Shown here: positions 8,970 through 17,226 of the stretch, one piece after another | Numbering within the stretch: position 1 is the stretch's first letter | Layout of the letters: every line of letters starts with the position of its first letter | Assembly (NCBI GenBank): GCA_039588215.1 | Contig: JBDHAD010000037.1 | Coordinates: 1-29,783 of the forward strand | DNA length: 29,783 nt | Direction: 5' to 3' | Source: JBDHAC01 sp039588215 | GTDB taxonomy: Bacteria > Gemmatimonadota > Gemmatimonadetes > Palauibacterales > Palauibacteraceae | The notes under the pieces: model-generated | What the model was told of the DNA's origin: nothing | The model's input: the letters and a program-made list of their open reading frames with translations, nothing else | Databases searched by the model: none | Translations under genes and position numbers: made by a program

Positions 8970-9785
8970 TTAGCGCCCGGGGCGCTGAACCCGGACACCG
9001 CCGTTCGTGGTCACGACCCGAAGGGGCGCTCCCCCACCCCCGAGGTCTGCGGAAAGCCGCCGCCCGATCTGCCCGCTGACCGTGATCGGGAAATCGACCG
9101 AGAAGCCGCCGTTGGTCGTCGCCGCCTCCAGGTGAGCCGAGTAGCCCTCGGGGATCACCAGGTTGACGCCACCGTTCGTCGTCTGCGCGTCCAGCCCCTC
9201 ACCCTGCCAACCGCTACCCGACAGCTGGATGTGGAGACCGCCGTTCGTGGTCCGGCCCCGCACGTCTCCGCCGACATCGCCCAGGTGGAGCCCCCCGTTC
9301 ATCGTCTCCAGCTCGAGGTGCCCGCGGACCCCTTCGACGCCGATTCCCCCGTTCATCGAGGTGAGCTCGAGATCATATTCGCGTGGAACGAAGATCCGAT
9401 AGCTCACCGACCATCCCTCGCGTCTCTCGGTATCGGGGCCGTTCGCGCGCACGGTCGCGTCTCTCTCGATCTCCACCCGACTCGCGATCGCCCGAGCTCG
9501 CTCCTCGCTCTCCGCGCGTCCTACGACCTTGGCCTGAACGAGCACCTCGTTCCGATCCCAGGCTTCGACGTTGATGCCACCGTTCGGGCGGGCGTTGACC
9601 TGCAACGAGCCGGACGCGGACAGGGTGAACTCACGCACTTCACAGTGCCGCGCCCGATCTCGGTCGCCTTCGTCCTCGCACCAGTCCTGGGTCGCCTGTG
9701 CAGAAAGGGTCATTGGGAGGGCCAGCGCGAGCAGACCCACGTACTTCGCGGTCCGATGGTCCCCGGACCAAGCCGATGTGAGCAT
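8970..9785 (-). CDS. DUF4097 family beta-strand repeat protein (exported, NGG repeats)
   Basis: This is a 271-residue exported protein. Residues 1 to ~30 form a signal peptide ending LSAQA. The mature part starts with a segment containing two cysteines (DWCEDEGD and ARHCEV), which could form a disulphide in the periplasm. It then adopts DUF4097 beta-repeats whose turns are N-G-G: NGGINVEAWD, MNGGIGVEG, MNGGLHLG, then four or more TTNGG turns. Between them the strand VSYRIFVPREYDLEL is typical of the family. The start has a strong AGGAGG about 10 nt upstream. It is transcribed divergently from the ECF sigma gene across a 141-bp region, so it is a good candidate target of that sigma factor. The function is unknown. 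Confidence 0.85.
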   Translation of the reverse strand: MLTSAWSGDHRTAKYVGLLALALPMTLSAQATQDWCEDEGDRDRARHCEVREFTLSASGSLQVNARPNGGINVEAWDRNEVLVQAKVVGRAESEERARAIASRVEIERDATVRANGPDTERREGWSVSYRIFVPREYDLELTSMNGGIGVEGVRGHLELETMNGGLHLGDVGGDVRGRTTNGGLHIQLSGSGWQGEGLDAQTTNGGVNLVIPEGYSAHLEAATTNGGFSVDFPITVSGQIGRRLSADLGGGGAPLRVVTTNGGVRVQRPGR

Positions 9786-9853
9786 GTTGAACTTCCTCCT
9801 GAGTCCTTACGTGCCTCGATCCCAATCAGTTAGAGTGTCCGTACGGGCAAAGG

Positions 9854-9868
9854 GTTGCGATGCGCAAC
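9854..9868. promoter_or_regulatory. 15-nt palindrome in divergent promoter region of sigma operon
   Basis: GTTGCG-ATG-CGCAAC is a perfect inverted repeat with 6-bp arms midway between the divergent DUF4097 gene and the ECF sigma gene, 58 bp upstream of the latter's ATG. It may be a binding site for a dimeric regulator. No clear ECF -35/-10 pair could be assigned. Confidence 0.35.
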
Positions 9869-9926
9869 CAGTGGCGCGGACTCCAACCTTTTCGCGCCTG
9901 TAGCCATCCCAACCCGTGAATCGACC

Positions 9927-10493
9927 ATGACGACGACGAGCCAGGTGGCGGAAACGACCGATCGGCACGAGACACACGCCGAGGAAGCAGCGGATGTCGC
10001 TTCCTCGGTGAGCGGTGACATGGCGGCGTTCGAGCGCCTGTACCAACGTCATGTGGGACGGGTGTTCAGCCTGGCGTGTCGGATGGTCGGGTCGGAGGAG
10101 GCGCATGAGCTGACGCAGGACGTCTTCGTACGCACCTGGCAGAAGCTCGGGACGTTCCGCGGTGATGCGGCGTTCGGGTCGTGGCTCTACCGGCTCGCTA
10201 TCAACGTCATGTACGCGCACCAGAGGAAGCGCCTGAACGAGCGCAAGCGAATCGTCGCCAGCGAGATACCGTTGGCGATCGCGAGCGCCCGGCGGGACGC
10301 GGCGGAGATCCGGTTGGATTTCGACGTCGCGATCGAGCGGCTGCCCGACGGCGCGCGGGAGGTATTCGTACTCCACGACGTGGAGGGCTACAAGCACCGG
10401 GAGATCGCCGAGTTGATCGGCATCACACCGGGCACCTCGAAATCACAGCTGCACCGCGCTCGCATGCTGTTGCGCGAGCACCTGGACAGATGA
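9927..10493 (+). CDS. ECF-family RNA polymerase sigma factor (RpoE-like)
   Basis: The 188-residue protein has the two-domain ECF sigma layout. Region 2 spans ~30-100, with AFERLYQRHVGRVFSLACR for core binding and AHELTQDVFVRTWQKLGTF for -10 recognition, followed by FGSWLYRLAIN. Region 4 spans ~133-185, with RLPDGAREVFVLHDVEGYKHREIAE... and the helix-turn-helix ending SQLHRARMLLREHL. I chose the ATG at 9927 because the in-frame extension to 9855 crosses the palindrome and adds only non-conserved residues. It is followed by its putative anti-sigma factor (43 bp later) and a DUF4097 gene, forming an autoregulated envelope-stress operon by analogy with RpoE/RseA systems. Confidence 0.92.
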   Translation: MTTTSQVAETTDRHETHAEEAADVASSVSGDMAAFERLYQRHVGRVFSLACRMVGSEEAHELTQDVFVRTWQKLGTFRGDAAFGSWLYRLAINVMYAHQRKRLNERKRIVASEIPLAIASARRDAAEIRLDFDVAIERLPDGAREVFVLHDVEGYKHREIAELIGITPGTSKSQLHRARMLLREHLDR

Positions 10494-10536
10494 GCGGGTC
10501 GAGCCGGACGCGAGCGCGGAACGAAGCGAGGGGAGG

Positions 10537-11271
10537 ATGATGGACCGCTTCACAGACCGACTATCGGAGTACATGGACGGTGACCTCTCGCCGGAGGATG
10601 CTCGCAGGGTGGAGGCGCACCTGCATGAGTGCGAGACCTGCGCACGCTCGCTCGAAGAGCTGCGCGGCGTGGTCGCGCGCGCGAGCGCGGTGATGGATCG
10701 GGCCGTGCCGGAAGACCTGTGGCCCGCGATCGCGGCACGCCTCCAAAGCGACGCGGCGACCGCTCCTGCAGGGCGGTCGGTCGCTTCCACCGTAGCAGGG
10801 AACGTCGTCCCATGGAGGCGGCGGAGGATCGCGCTTTCGATCCCTCAGCTGGCCGCCGCGGCGATCCTGCTCGTGGCGCTGGCGGGAGGAACAGCATGGC
10901 TCGCCAGGCCCGGGGCGCTGCACAACGGCCCGATCACAGAGGCGGCCGGTGGTCCAGGTGCCGGTGTGGGTACGCCTGGAGTGATCCCCGCAGCCGATAC
11001 CGGCGTCGAGTCGGCCAGTGCCGCGGTCCGCTACGCGATTGCCATCGACGAGTTGGAGCAGGCCCTGTTCAAGCCGGACGCGCCACTCCCACCGTCGACC
11101 GAAGCCAAGATTCGAAACAGCCTGCGGACGATCGACCGGGCCATCGAGGATGCTCGGCGCGCGCTCGAGGATGTTCCGACGGACGGATACCTGAGACAAC
11201 ACCTGACCGCCACCATGCGCCGAAAGGTGGATTTCCTGCGGCGTACGACGCGGCTGGTCGCACAAAGCTGA
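10537..11271 (+). CDS. Zinc-finger (zf-HC2) transmembrane anti-sigma factor
   Basis: This is a 244-residue membrane protein. Residues 1-45 form the anti-sigma domain with the zinc-binding H28-x3-C32-x2-C35 motif (HLHECETC), which normally sequesters the cognate ECF factor. A basic stretch WRRRR (93-97) precedes a single membrane segment at about 103-122, placing the N-terminus in the cytoplasm. The periplasmic part (~123-244) has a glycine-rich linker and then an alpha-helical region of charged residues, possibly a sensor or coiled coil. The start has GGGGAGG directly upstream. It sits between the sigma gene and a DUF4097 gene, so regulated proteolysis or periplasmic sensing is the likely mode of release. 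Confidence 0.88.
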   Translation: MMDRFTDRLSEYMDGDLSPEDARRVEAHLHECETCARSLEELRGVVARASAVMDRAVPEDLWPAIAARLQSDAATAPAGRSVASTVAGNVVPWRRRRIALSIPQLAAAAILLVALAGGTAWLARPGALHNGPITEAAGGPGAGVGTPGVIPAADTGVESASAAVRYAIAIDELEQALFKPDAPLPPSTEAKIRNSLRTIDRAIEDARRALEDVPTDGYLRQHLTATMRRKVDFLRRTTRLVAQS

Positions 11272-11283
11272 GGGCGGAAGACG

Positions 11284-12147
11284 ATGCTTACACATCTGAT
11301 AGCCGGGACGGTCGCGGCACTCTCGCTGGCCCAGGCCGGGGACACGACGTTCGCGGTAAACCGCGACGCCCGCGTCTCGATCGACATGAACGCGGGCTCG
11401 ATCGAGATCCGTGCCTGGGACCGCGGCGAGATCCGCGTTCAGAGCGCGGACTCCGACGAGGGAGCCGTGGAGGTCTCGCAGTCGGGGTCGGTGATCCGGA
11501 TTCGGCCACGCGGCTACTGGGAGGATGACGAAGCAGACCTCATCTTCACGATCCCCACCTCCATGGCCGTCGAGGTCTCGAGCGGAGAGGGCGATATCCG
11601 CGTGAGCGGGACGCGCGCTTCGGTCGCGGCCGAGACGCTGGAAGGAGATGTCGAGATCCGCGATGCGGCGGGCGCGGTGGCAGTCCAGACCGTGGAGGGC
11701 GACATCGAGATCGCCGCCGTGCGTGGCGCCGTGGCCGTAGAGAGCGGCGATGGCGAGATCCGCCTCTCTCAGGTCAGCGGGCCTATCGCCGCTGAGGGTA
11801 TCGATGGCGACATCACGCTGCGCGGAATCGACTCGGAATCCGTGGAGGTGTCGACGGTCGACGGCGATGTGTGGTACGACGGCACGGTGCGCGATGGCGG
11901 AGAGTACAGCCTCGTCACGCATGATGGCGACGTGACCTTCTCGGTGCCCGAGGGGGCCGGTCTGACGGTGTCCGTCGCGACATTCGACGGTTCGCTTCAC
12001 CCGAGCTTCCCGGTCACGCTCCGCGGCAGCGTCGGTCAGTTGACCGAGTTCACGATCGGTGACGGCTCGGCGCGTGTCGAGCTCGAGACATTCGACGGCG
12101 ACATCTACCTGATCCGACCGGGCGAACGCTCGCCCGAACCTCGATAG
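11284..12147 (+). CDS. DUF4097 family beta-strand repeat protein (exported, E/DGD repeats)
   Basis: This 287-residue exported protein is the third gene of the sigma operon, 12 bp after the anti-sigma stop. The signal peptide is short (1 to ~18, ending SLAQA). The mature protein is a regular DUF4097 beta-solenoid-like repeat whose turns are E-G-D, D-G-D or D-G-E: SSGEGDIRVSG, LEGDVEIRD, VEGDIEIAA, GDGEIRLSQ, IDGDITLRG, VDGDVWYDG, HDGDVTFSV and, at the end, FDGDIYLI. It is the product most directly tied to the sigma/anti-sigma pair and may be an envelope sensor or structural effector. It is less charged in the turns than the DTGSGS paralogue. The molecular role is not known. Confidence 0.86.
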   Translation: MLTHLIAGTVAALSLAQAGDTTFAVNRDARVSIDMNAGSIEIRAWDRGEIRVQSADSDEGAVEVSQSGSVIRIRPRGYWEDDEADLIFTIPTSMAVEVSSGEGDIRVSGTRASVAAETLEGDVEIRDAAGAVAVQTVEGDIEIAAVRGAVAVESGDGEIRLSQVSGPIAAEGIDGDITLRGIDSESVEVSTVDGDVWYDGTVRDGGEYSLVTHDGDVTFSVPEGAGLTVSVATFDGSLHPSFPVTLRGSVGQLTEFTIGDGSARVELETFDGDIYLIRPGERSPEPR

Positions 12148-12186
12148 ACGCGTCGCTGAGCCGCCGTTGTAGCGGCCCTCTGAGCG

Positions 12187-12576
12187 TCAGCCGACCACGG
12201 CCACCGCCTCGATCTCGACGAGGGCCTCCGGGTCCACCAGACCGGCCACCGCGACCAGCGTAGTGGCCGGTTTCGTTTCGCCGAATACCTCGCCGTGTGC
12301 CCGGCCCACCTCCACCCATTGCTCGGGGTCCAGCACGAACATCCGCGTTCGAACCACATCGGAGATCGAGGCTCCAGCCTCGGCCAGCGCATCGGCGATG
12401 ATCTGCAGACAGCGGCGAGCCTGCCCGTAGGGATCGTCCGGTGGACCGATGCGCCCCTCGTCATCCACCGCGACCGTGCCGGACACGTACACCGTCTCAC
12501 CCACGCGAACGGCCCGCGAGTACCCGACGCGGCCGGCCCACGGCGCGGCGGTCGGGACCCTCACCCGGTCGCTCAT
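12187..12576 (-). CDS. Rid family (YjgF/YER057c/UK114) protein
   Basis: This 129-residue protein has the Rid fold: VGETVYVSGTVAVDDEGRI, then a helix QARRCLQIIADALAEAGAS, then the DVVRTRMFVLD strand, and the terminal VEIEAVAVV strand. RidA enzymes deaminate reactive enamine/imine intermediates of amino-acid metabolism using an Arg in a P-A-R-S/T motif. Here that segment reads KPATTLVAVAGL, so the Arg is replaced by Thr and imine deaminase activity is doubtful; many Rid subfamilies lack it and have unknown roles. The ATG at 12576 gives the usual length. The in-frame extension to 12675 is unlikely because it crosses a large palindrome. The gene is divergent from a DMT transporter. A short upstream frame overlaps its start (see 12573-12635). 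Confidence 0.88.
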   Translation of the reverse strand: MSDRVRVPTAAPWAGRVGYSRAVRVGETVYVSGTVAVDDEGRIGPPDDPYGQARRCLQIIADALAEAGASISDVVRTRMFVLDPEQWVEVGRAHGEVFGETKPATTLVAVAGLVDPEALVEIEAVAVVG

Positions 12577-12635
12577 GGGTCGGGTGCGAGCCCAATGGCC
12601 CGCAGCGGACGGTTCGAAGCTCGAGATCCTGACAC
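12573..12635 (-). CDS. Possible 20-codon leader peptide coupled to the Rid gene
   Basis: A GTG at 12635 follows AAAGGAG with a 5-nt gap, the best ribosome site in this region. The frame runs 20 codons (VSGSRASNRPLRAIGLAPDP) and its TGA overlaps the Rid ATG as ATGA. The Rid ATG has no ribosome site of its own, so translation may be coupled through this leader. The peptide has no recognisable motif. It could also be chance; comparison with relatives would decide. Confidence 0.35.
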   Translation of the reverse strand: MSGSRASNRPLRAIGLAPDP

Positions 12636-12649
12636 GGTTACTCCTTTCT

Positions 12650-12674
12650 TGCCGCGACCGCTCAGGTCGCGGCA
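12650..12674. promoter_or_regulatory. Perfect 10-bp-arm palindrome in Rid/DMT divergent region
   Basis: TGCCGCGACC (12650-12659) pairs with GGTCGCGGCA (12665-12674) around the 5-nt loop GCTCA. On the minus strand it is followed directly by AAGAAAGGAG, the ribosome site of the leader frame. It could be an operator for both divergent genes, or an RNA hairpin gating translation of the Rid message. It lacks a T-tract and is not a terminator in either direction. Confidence 0.5.
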
Positions 12675-12695
12675 CGATCTTCCCGTTCGGGTCAC

Positions 12696-13634
12696 ATGGA
12701 CTCCGGCGGAGGGGTGACCGCCACTATACATTCGCTGGCCATGCGTGCGGAAGCGAAGGGAACGCTCGCCATCCTCGGCTCCTCGCTCGGGTATGCCACT
12801 CTGCCCGTGCTGGCGAAGATGGCCCTGGATGCCGGTGTCGAGGTGCTGCCGCTTCTCGCGTGGCGCTTCCTCATCGGAGCCGCACTGGTTTGGGTGGTCC
12901 TCGTGGCGACCCGTCGCCCGATGCCGACCCGCGGCATCCTGCTTCCCCTTCTGGGCCTGGGGGCGTTGTACGCGACGAACTCGTTCGCGTTCATGGCCGG
13001 ACTGGTGTGGATCCCGGCATCGCTGGCGTCGCTGGTCTTCTTCACGTACCCGGCCGTGGTCGTCCTGTTGGCGCGGGTCTTCGTGGGGGAGCCGCTCACG
13101 ATGCGTCGCTTGACGGCTCTCGTCCTGGCATTGATGGGGTGTGCGCTTACGGCGGGGTTCGGCTTGAGCGGCGGTGACCCGAGAGGCGTTCTCCTGATAC
13201 TGGTCTCGGTCGCCCTAATCGCCGTGTTCATCGTGGCCAGCCACCCGGTGCTCGAGGCCTCGCCGGAGCTGGGTGGGTCCGCGGTCATCCTCACGGGAAC
13301 GGCGATCCTGACCGCGGTCGTGACCGGCGCCGTCGCGGATTTCGCTCTGCCGGGCGGCTCGCGGGTCGTCCTTCTGGTGGTCCTCCTCGGGGTCCTGTCC
13401 ACCGCGCTCCCGGTCACCCTGTTTCTCGTCGGGATCAAGTGGATCGGCCCCGCGCGCGCAGCGGTTTTCTCGACCCTGGAACCGGCCTTCACCGTGTCGC
13501 TGGCCGCGATCGTCCTCGGCGAGCGTCTGACGGGTGTGCAGCTCGCGGGCGGCGCGTTGATCCTTACGGCCGTCGTATGGCTGAGGCTCGAGCGTCCCCT
13601 GACCGACGAGCCGAAGTCTCTCGACGCGCTCTGA
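12696..13634 (+). CDS. DMT-superfamily (EamA) inner-membrane transporter
   Basis: The protein is 312 residues long with about ten hydrophobic segments in two halves, the EamA/DMT layout. The first half includes LAILGSSLGYATLPVLAKMA and WRFLIGAALVWVVLV, and a typical LVFFTYPAVVVLLARVFVGEPL near residue 110-135. The second half ends with STLEPAFTVSLAAIVLGERL, the conserved S-x-x-E-P signature of EamA, followed by the last helix GGALILTAVVWL. Members export amino acids, metabolites or drugs; the substrate cannot be told from the sequence. The start could be ATG 12696 or ATG 12741 (MRAEAKG); the latter gives a cleaner N-terminus, and neither has a strong ribosome site. Divergent from the Rid gene, sharing a palindromic control region. 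Confidence 0.88.
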   Translation: MDSGGGVTATIHSLAMRAEAKGTLAILGSSLGYATLPVLAKMALDAGVEVLPLLAWRFLIGAALVWVVLVATRRPMPTRGILLPLLGLGALYATNSFAFMAGLVWIPASLASLVFFTYPAVVVLLARVFVGEPLTMRRLTALVLALMGCALTAGFGLSGGDPRGVLLILVSVALIAVFIVASHPVLEASPELGGSAVILTGTAILTAVVTGAVADFALPGGSRVVLLVVLLGVLSTALPVTLFLVGIKWIGPARAAVFSTLEPAFTVSLAAIVLGERLTGVQLAGGALILTAVVWLRLERPLTDEPKSLDAL

Positions 13635-13655
13635 GGGGGCTGGCCAACGCTCAGA
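13630..13655. terminator. Possible hairpin spanning convergent stop codons
   Basis: TCTGAG (13630-13635) pairs with CTCAGA (13650-13655); the two arms contain the stop codons of the converging DMT transporter and FG-GAP genes. No T-tract is present. It is the only structure in the 16-bp gap. Confidence 0.25.
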
Positions 13656-16600
13656 AACGGTCGGCCGTCACGCGACGGGTGTTATACGTCTGCCGCCAGC
13701 TCCGATGCCGCTCGTCATCCGGAAACACCTCCTCCGGGCCGTACGGGTATCTGGTCTGCGCGCGGAACGGGAGGGGCTCTACGGTTTGCCCCGTTCCCGT
13801 GTTCAAATCCCCGTCCTTCACCCAACCATCCGTGTAAAGCAGGAAGGTGCGCATCCACCCCTCCGGCAACGCAGGCGCGTCCTCGGAGCGGAACGAGATG
13901 GTGACCTCATCCCCCGCATTCGTGATCACGTACATGTCGTCGGGCTCTTGAAGCAGGCTTGTGACATCCCCGTATCGGGTGTAGGAGCCCACCAGGTCGC
14001 TCCACTTGGGCTCGGCCGTGACATCGTCGTACTCGAACCAATGCGGCCCGTACCGCCCTCCCAACCGGTACTCGCGCGAAAACCCGCGATAGTGAAGATC
14101 GGCAGTGGCCGGGTCGAGCTCCGTGAGGCGTACCTCATCCTCCGTGGGAGCGGCGCGACCGGTCGTGAAGAAGGCGTGGTCCCAATAGAGCTGCACGTTC
14201 GTGCGGATCCGAACGCTCCGATCCTCGCTCAGAAACCGCCCTCTCAAATCGGCCACGACCGTCTTGTTCTTCCCGGCCGGAATCCCGAGATCTTCGATCA
14301 CCGTCCGCCACGCCCCGGTTTCATCGCGCACCTGGAGGTAGGGAAACACCGACCGCTCCCCCGAGGATTGCGACATCGCCGCGTTGATGCTGGCGTCGGT
14401 CGGGAAGATCCACCCCGTGAGGTAGAGTACGGCACTGTCCGACCGGGCGGCCTCACCCAGGTCCAGGATCAGGTCGTGCATCTCCGTCAGCCCTTGGAAG
14501 CGTCCCGGGCGCAGGTAGGAAACATAGCGGTGGTCCTCCGCAGACAGATCGGCCAGCAGGTCGTTGCCGCGCTCATCGGTCGCCGCGCGTAGCGGGTATC
14601 GGCGCGCGATCCGAAACAGCTCCAACGAAGTGGGCTCCGGGGGGACGAACCGCTCATCGACCCTGATCTCGATCGAATCGGGGTGATCGACCGCAAAGAG
14701 CTTCACCTCGTCGATGTACACCGTTTCCCAGAGCTCCTCCGTGAGCTGAATCGAGTACGAGCCGTCCTCTCGCGGAACCAGCGCACCGGGCGGTATCCGG
14801 TTGTACTGCTGCGATGGGAAACCCGGGGCGAACGCTCGCTCGCCGGTGCCACCCAGGATGCCGAGCGGCATCCCCAAGGCGCTGCGCCACAGCACATCGG
14901 TGACGAACTCGTACGACTCGCCGTTCCAGGCATACAAGAACGGGCAGGATCCCTTGAGCGTCTGCTGCTCGACCAGATCCTGATCGGTGCCGGGGAAGAA
15001 GAGGTCCTGCCCGACTCCGTTGGGCCACTCGACCCGGATCACATCGGCCTTTAGCCGACCATCCAGACCGAAATGCAAATACGGCCGGCTGGCGACCTGC
15101 GCCTGCAGGACGTCTCCGATGCGCACCTCGACGCGAGAGCCGATCCCGAATCGGTTGTTCTTGCGGCTCCCCTCCCCCAGACCCACCAGATCCAGGCGCA
15201 GATAGTGGTTCGCGTTGCCCCCATCGTTTCGCAGCAGGCGTGCCCTCCCATCTCGCATGGCCAGGAAGAGATCGAGGTCCCCGTCCTCGTTGTAATCTGC
15301 CGGGAGTGCGCGCATGACCTCGCCCGACACCTCGGGGAGGAAACGATTGGCGTCGGTGAAGCGGCCATCACCCTCGTTGCGCAACAGGAGCAGACCGCTA
15401 TCCCCCGGATCCGCCGGGCGGCCCGCCACAACCAGGTCCAGGCGGGTATCGTTGTCGAAATCCAGGAAGGCCGCGTCGTTCACTTCGAAGCCGGCGAGCG
15501 CGCCGAGGGCGGCCTCCGCTCGACGATCCAACTCGAAGCGACCGCCCATTACGTTTCGGTACATGGCGCCCGGGGCGCCGGTCGTCGCACCGAAGAAGAG
15601 ATCCAGCCAACCATCGTTGTCGTAGTCGCCTACCGCCACGGAGCCATAGCCACCCCGCGTCGGAAGGCCGCTATCGGCGGTCTCGTCCCGGAATTGTCCA
15701 CCGCGCTGGTTGGCGAGCAACGTCACCCCGAGGTCGGCGTGCGCGACGACGAGGTCCACGTCCCGGTCGTCATCGAAGTCCGCAAACGCGACCGCCCGAC
15801 TGTCGGCTTCGGGAGATCCGGCGACGCCCGCCTGAGCGGCCCGCTCCTCGAACGTGCCATCTCCGTTGTTCCGGTAGAACCGGTTCGCACCCCCGCGGAC
15901 TTCGTACAGATCCAGATCGCCGTCCAGATCCAGATCGACGAATACGGCGCGGTGTCCGACGTCTCCGCCGGCGGGTCCCAGAATGATCGCGTCGCCGAAG
16001 CGGCCGTCCCCTTCGTTGTGCAGGAGCGCAGAGGCGCTCTCGCCCATCAGATACAGATCCAGGCGACGATCGTCGTCGTAGTCGGCGAACCTGGCATCGC
16101 GAATCGGTCCGAGGTCCGGGAAGGCGGGGCCACCCGAGGGCTCGACGAACCGGCCGAGGTCGCCTCTCAGCAGGCGGCCGAGGGTCGAACCGGACCAGGC
16201 GTACATGTCCTCGTCCCGGTCTCCATCGTAGTCACCGAGCGCGAGCGCGCCCGCCGTCACCGTCGTCGATGCCTGTCCGGCGGCGGCGGTTCCCGAGTCC
16301 TCACCCAGCCCCGCGGTGGAGGACGCGTCGGTGTACCGAAGAGCGGCTAGAACGGCCTCCTCCTCCTGGATACGCAGCGAGAACGTGTGGCTGAACCCCA
16401 GCTGCGGAATCCCGACCAGCGTGCCCGCGGGACCGCGAAGACTCTCCATGCCGGATTGAAACGACGGGGTGACCTCGAAGTAGCGGCGAAAATCCGCCAT
16501 ACGCGCGAGCGCCTCGGGGAGCAGCCCGGAGCGGATCGCATCGACCGTGGCCCGGAAGGGCTCGAGCCCGATGGCGGGGAAGTCCGGTGCCTGCTGCTGT

Positions 16601-17226
16601 AACGTCTCGAGCTGAGCCAGCGCGCTGTCGGTCGCTCCAGCCTCCAGGAGTCGCTGCGCGAGCTGGATTCGAGCCGCCAGGTTGCCGGGGTCGAGCTCGA
16701 CGATCCGAGCTACGCGAGCCCGGCTCGCCTCCGCGCTGAGGCCCGCCTCGTCGCTGGTCCACTCGGCCAGTGCCCACAGGGTTCGGAGGTGCTCCGGGTT
16801 CAGCGAGATCGACTCTTCCAGCTCGCGCCGCGCATCCGCCGTGCGCCCCGCCTCCTGGAGGATGCGGGCCAGCGTGAGACGATGATCCGGCTCGTCCGGC
16901 TGGATCTCGAGCGCACGGCGGATGCGGGATTCAGCCTCCGAAAGCTCACCGGCCCGCAAATGCACCAGGGCCAGGCTGGCGTAGCCCGCCGCCTCCTCGG
17001 GCACGAGCTGCGTGAGCCGCGTGAACTCCGCGGCTGCCTCCTCGAGGCGATCCTGCTGCAGAAACGTGAGGCCGGCTGTGCGCGCAGCGAGCACATCGGC
17101 GGGGGACACGGACGCGTCCCCTCCCGAGTCTCCGCACGCGTACCCGCCGAGGAGCACGGCAGCGGTCAGTGCGATCCTGACCGGAGCGATCGGTCCCGGA
17201 CCTTCCCGGGATGCGTAGCGATTCAT
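13651..17226 (-). CDS. TPR / FG-GAP (VCBS) / ASPIC-UnbV exported protein, 1191 residues
   Basis: This is a large exported, probably lipid-anchored protein with a hydrophobic N-terminal segment ending GGYAC (C31), a weak lipobox. Residues ~40-220 are tetratricopeptide-like repeats (AAEFTRLTQLVPEEAAGY, RRALEIQPDEP, LEESISLNPEH). Residues ~325-690 are FG-GAP/VCBS beta-propeller repeats, each with an acidic Ca-binding loop: DYDGDRDEDMY, DYDDDRRLDLYL, DLDLDGDLDLYE, DFDDDRDVDLVV, DYDNDGWLDLFF, DFDNDTRLDLVV, DYNEDGDLDLFL. An ASPIC/UnbV segment follows (NHYLRLDLVGLG ... FGIGSRVEVRIG ... VIRVEWPNG). The last ~400 residues carry CPFLYAWNGESYEFVTDVLW and have no family I can name. Last gene of the OsmC-cytochrome operon; its ATG overlaps the preceding stop by 4 nt. 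Likely a periplasmic or surface protein-interaction scaffold. Confidence 0.85.
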   Translation of the reverse strand: MNRYASREGPGPIAPVRIALTAAVLLGGYACGDSGGDASVSPADVLAARTAGLTFLQQDRLEEAAAEFTRLTQLVPEEAAGYASLALVHLRAGELSEAESRIRRALEIQPDEPDHRLTLARILQEAGRTADARRELEESISLNPEHLRTLWALAEWTSDEAGLSAEASRARVARIVELDPGNLAARIQLAQRLLEAGATDSALAQLETLQQQAPDFPAIGLEPFRATVDAIRSGLLPEALARMADFRRYFEVTPSFQSGMESLRGPAGTLVGIPQLGFSHTFSLRIQEEEAVLAALRYTDASSTAGLGEDSGTAAAGQASTTVTAGALALGDYDGDRDEDMYAWSGSTLGRLLRGDLGRFVEPSGGPAFPDLGPIRDARFADYDDDRRLDLYLMGESASALLHNEGDGRFGDAIILGPAGGDVGHRAVFVDLDLDGDLDLYEVRGGANRFYRNNGDGTFEERAAQAGVAGSPEADSRAVAFADFDDDRDVDLVVAHADLGVTLLANQRGGQFRDETADSGLPTRGGYGSVAVGDYDNDGWLDLFFGATTGAPGAMYRNVMGGRFELDRRAEAALGALAGFEVNDAAFLDFDNDTRLDLVVAGRPADPGDSGLLLLRNEGDGRFTDANRFLPEVSGEVMRALPADYNEDGDLDLFLAMRDGRARLLRNDGGNANHYLRLDLVGLGEGSRKNNRFGIGSRVEVRIGDVLQAQVASRPYLHFGLDGRLKADVIRVEWPNGVGQDLFFPGTDQDLVEQQTLKGSCPFLYAWNGESYEFVTDVLWRSALGMPLGILGGTGERAFAPGFPSQQYNRIPPGALVPREDGSYSIQLTEELWETVYIDEVKLFAVDHPDSIEIRVDERFVPPEPTSLELFRIARRYPLRAATDERGNDLLADLSAEDHRYVSYLRPGRFQGLTEMHDLILDLGEAARSDSAVLYLTGWIFPTDASINAAMSQSSGERSVFPYLQVRDETGAWRTVIEDLGIPAGKNKTVVADLRGRFLSEDRSVRIRTNVQLYWDHAFFTTGRAAPTEDEVRLTELDPATADLHYRGFSREYRLGGRYGPHWFEYDDVTAEPKWSDLVGSYTRYGDVTSLLQEPDDMYVITNAGDEVTISFRSEDAPALPEGWMRTFLLYTDGWVKDGDLNTGTGQTVEPLPFRAQTRYPYGPEEVFPDDERHRSWRQTYNTRRVTADRF

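Noticed and set aside
15073..16350. Plus-strand frame of 425 codons inside the FG-GAP gene
   Set aside because: Repetitive Gln/Val/Ile composition mirrors the Asp-rich FG-GAP loops on the other strand; no start signal or domain.
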